NCBI GenBank assembly: GCA_030631415.1
Contig: DAOVLE010000111.1
Coordinates: forward strand, 1-16,181
Length of the DNA: 16,181 bases
Direction: 5' to 3'
Origin: JAAEQG01 sp023133475
Lineage (GTDB): Bacteria; Planctomycetota; Phycisphaerae; UBA1845
Shown here: positions 15,153-16,181 of the stretch, piece by piece
Layout of the letters: each line of letters starts with the position of its first letter
Numbering within the stretch: position 1 is the stretch's first letter
The notes under the pieces: generated by a model
What the model saw: only the letters and a program-made list of their open reading frames with translations
Told to the model about the DNA's origin: nothing
Database searches by the model: none
Position numbers and translations under genes: made by a program

Positions 15153-15195
15153 AGGGCTCTACACGTTACCAGAGCAAGATAATCGCTCTGTCATG

Positions 15196-15224
15196 CTGCC
15201 ACAGTCTCGATATTTACATATAAT
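15196..15224 (+). promoter_or_regulatory. Predicted promoter P1 of tRNA-Gln
   Basis: CTGCCA (15196-15201, 4 of 6) is followed by 17 bases and a perfect TATAAT (15219-15224). Transcription would start near 15231, about 50 bases before the mature tRNA. Confidence 0.6.
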
Positions 15225-15237
15225 CATCCCGAAACCG

Positions 15238-15266
15238 TTGCGTGCGTTGCCACCACTGGTTAGAAT
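15238..15266 (+). promoter_or_regulatory. Alternative promoter P2 of tRNA-Gln
   Basis: TTGCGT (15238-15243, 3 of 6) is followed by 17 bases and TAGAAT (15261-15266, 5 of 6). It would start only a few bases before the tRNA. It is weaker than P1 and may be coincidental. Confidence 0.35.
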
Positions 15267-15280
15267 GCTCGCCAGATAAT

Positions 15281-15353
15281 TGGGCTGTGGTGCAATTGGT
15301 AGCACGTCTGACTCTGGATCAGAAGGTTCAAGGTTCGAGTCCTTGCAGCCCAG
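15281..15353 (+). tRNA. tRNA-Gln (anticodon CTG)
   Basis: A 73-nt cloverleaf is complete. The acceptor stem TGGGCTG/CAGCCCA has U1-A72, a hallmark of tRNA-Gln. The D stem is GTGC/GCAC, the anticodon stem TCTGA/TCAGA encloses the loop CTCTGGA, and the T arm is CAAGG-TTCGAGT-CCTTG. The anticodon CTG at 15314-15316 reads CAG. The discriminator is G73. CCA is not encoded. Confidence 0.95.
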
Positions 15354-15358
15354 TTCGC

Positions 15359-15398
15359 AAAGCCCGTTGTCAGGGAATGACAGCGGGCTTTTGCTTTT
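15359..15398 (+). terminator. Rho-independent terminator of tRNA-Gln
   Basis: A 14-bp stem (15359-15372 with 15378-15391, one G-U pair) around a GGGAA loop is followed by TTTTGCTTTT. It starts 6 bases after the tRNA, the classic layout for terminating a single-tRNA transcript. Confidence 0.9.
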
Positions 15399-15538
15399 GA
15401 CCGCACAAGCACTTCGACAGGGCAATTCATGCCGGCTAACTGGAAGGATGTGCAAGAATCACAGCGCCCGATGTGTATTGCTTATCGTGGTAACATGTAT
15501 CGGGAATTTGGCTGTCCTCGGGGCAGAAAGGGGCTGCT

Positions 15539-16051
15539 GTGCATATCTTGTGGGCTGTCTTAGCGAGTGCGGTGCTGGCTGGTGCCGGTGTCGATGGTGA
15601 GTTGATTGAACCCTCGGTGGAGGTTGGAGCGCTTGAGCACAAGGCATTGTTGCCCGGGTCCGTTAGGGTCTTGCCGCTGACAAATGATTCAGCATCCCCA
15701 GTGCTGCTTATCTGGAGCCCGCAGGGCAACGCGGCAGGAAACGATGCCATGGTCGGCGGTGCGAACACGGGCCTGACGGTTGGCATCGACAGTGAAATTC
15801 TCCCGCAGGCCGACGTGGCGAGCTGCGCGGATTTGATGGTGCATCAGCCGATGCTGGCTACCCTGGATCCGAACGATGGATCGGCGGCGCTTGAGACGGC
15901 GGCCCGCGAACTGAGCGGCTTCTCCGGCACCCTGGCAAGGGCGTTGTGGCCTTTGACTGACGCGGGTTATCAGGCGACTCATACGACCGTTCTCACCTAT
16001 GACAACGTCGTGAAGCCCGTCGGCCCGGCTTCTTTCACGTTGCTAAGGTGA
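15539..16051 (+). CDS. Predicted small secreted protein of unknown function
   Basis: I do not recognise this 170-aa protein. The start is GTG at 15539, 5 bases after AAAGGGG, a good ribosome binding site. The N-terminus (MHILWAVLASAVLAGAG) looks like a short signal peptide, suggesting export. The mature part is Ala/Gly/Leu-rich with a stretch VRVLPLTNDSASPVLLIW that would suit a beta-sandwich, then a helical segment (LETAARELSGFSGTLARAL) and a beta-like end (HTTVLTYDNVV). One Cys is present near residue 101, within ADVASCADLM. It follows the tRNA-Gln terminator, so it needs its own promoter, which I could not identify. A competing 44-codon frame (15429-15560) overlaps its start and is judged spurious. 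Confidence 0.6.
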   Translation: MHILWAVLASAVLAGAGVDGELIEPSVEVGALEHKALLPGSVRVLPLTNDSASPVLLIWSPQGNAAGNDAMVGGANTGLTVGIDSEILPQADVASCADLMVHQPMLATLDPNDGSAALETAARELSGFSGTLARALWPLTDAGYQATHTTVLTYDNVVKPVGPASFTLLR

Positions 16052-16128
16052 AAAAATAAGCGCCGAAAGTGGAATAAAAATGAGCAAAGCGTAATGCGCG
16101 GGGATTCCCTGCGGTTCCCTCCAGGCGT

Positions 16129-16172
16129 GTTCAAAATGTCCATCTGCCAGCCGTCTTGGGCCGGCTTTGAAC
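16129..16172. repeat. Imperfect inverted repeat at the right edge
   Basis: GTTCAAA (16129-16135) and TTTGAAC (16166-16172) bound an inner, one-mismatch dyad GCCAGCC/GGCCGGC. It is probably another REP-like hairpin; the window ends 9 bases later. Nothing else is seen between 16052 and the end. Confidence 0.45.
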
Positions 16173-16181
16173 GCTCTTCAA

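Noticed and set aside
15429..15563. 44-codon plus-strand frame with a CxxC-like end (LLCISCGLS).
   Set aside because: It has no ribosome binding site and overlaps the start of the better supported 15539 gene.
15159..15600. Open frames on both strands across tRNA-Gln (15280-15600 plus, 15159-15455 minus).
   Set aside because: Both run through the tRNA and its terminator. Part of the minus frame (CKDSNLEPSDPES) is the familiar false translation of a tRNA gene.
16094..16181. ATG-initiated frame open to the right edge.
   Set aside because: Only 29 codons, no ribosome binding site, and it runs through an inverted repeat. It cannot be distinguished from chance.

Overview
The window looks like a chromosomal piece of a GC-rich planctomycete, probably of the Phycisphaerae type. 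This is an inference from family knowledge: giant secreted proteins built from Cys-Asn-Asp calcium-binding repeats (pattern DCNxNGxPDxC) and ending in a dockerin-like module are common there, as are palindrome-rich spacers and a stand-alone fliM.

Layout, left to right. Bases 1-297 hold no convincing gene. A tRNA-Asp(GTC) on the minus strand (340-413) has its own promoter (462-489) and a terminator hairpin (298-331). A 3' spacer with three GC-rich palindromes (594-744) leads into one enormous minus-strand gene (745-11466, about 3573 aa). It encodes a secreted mosaic protein: signal peptide, beta-sandwich and carboxypeptidase-regulatory-like modules, a BNR-like repeat region, two CARDB-like domains, about 61 calcium-binding repeats interrupted by five homologous propeller-like modules, and a C-terminal dockerin-like domain. 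Its start should be the GTG at 11466-11464, which has an AAGGAG ribosome binding site, a leader containing a terminator-like hairpin, and a TTGATA-17-TATAAT promoter.

A palindrome-rich divergent spacer (11612-11891) separates it from two plus-strand genes: a membrane histidine kinase (11892-13481) and the flagellar switch protein FliM (13685-14695). Then come a 142-bp compound palindrome (14869-15010), tRNA-Gln(CTG) (15281-15353) with promoters and a strong terminator, and a small predicted secreted protein of unknown function (15539-16051).

The genes do not form one pathway. The kinase and fliM may be co-oriented signalling and motility genes, but a palindromic element lies between them. 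The most notable content is the internal architecture of the giant gene, in particular a propeller plus eight-repeat unit of about 1.08 kb in tandem, and the several families of dispersed REP-like palindromes in nearly every spacer. One of these palindromes supplies the stop codon of the giant gene.
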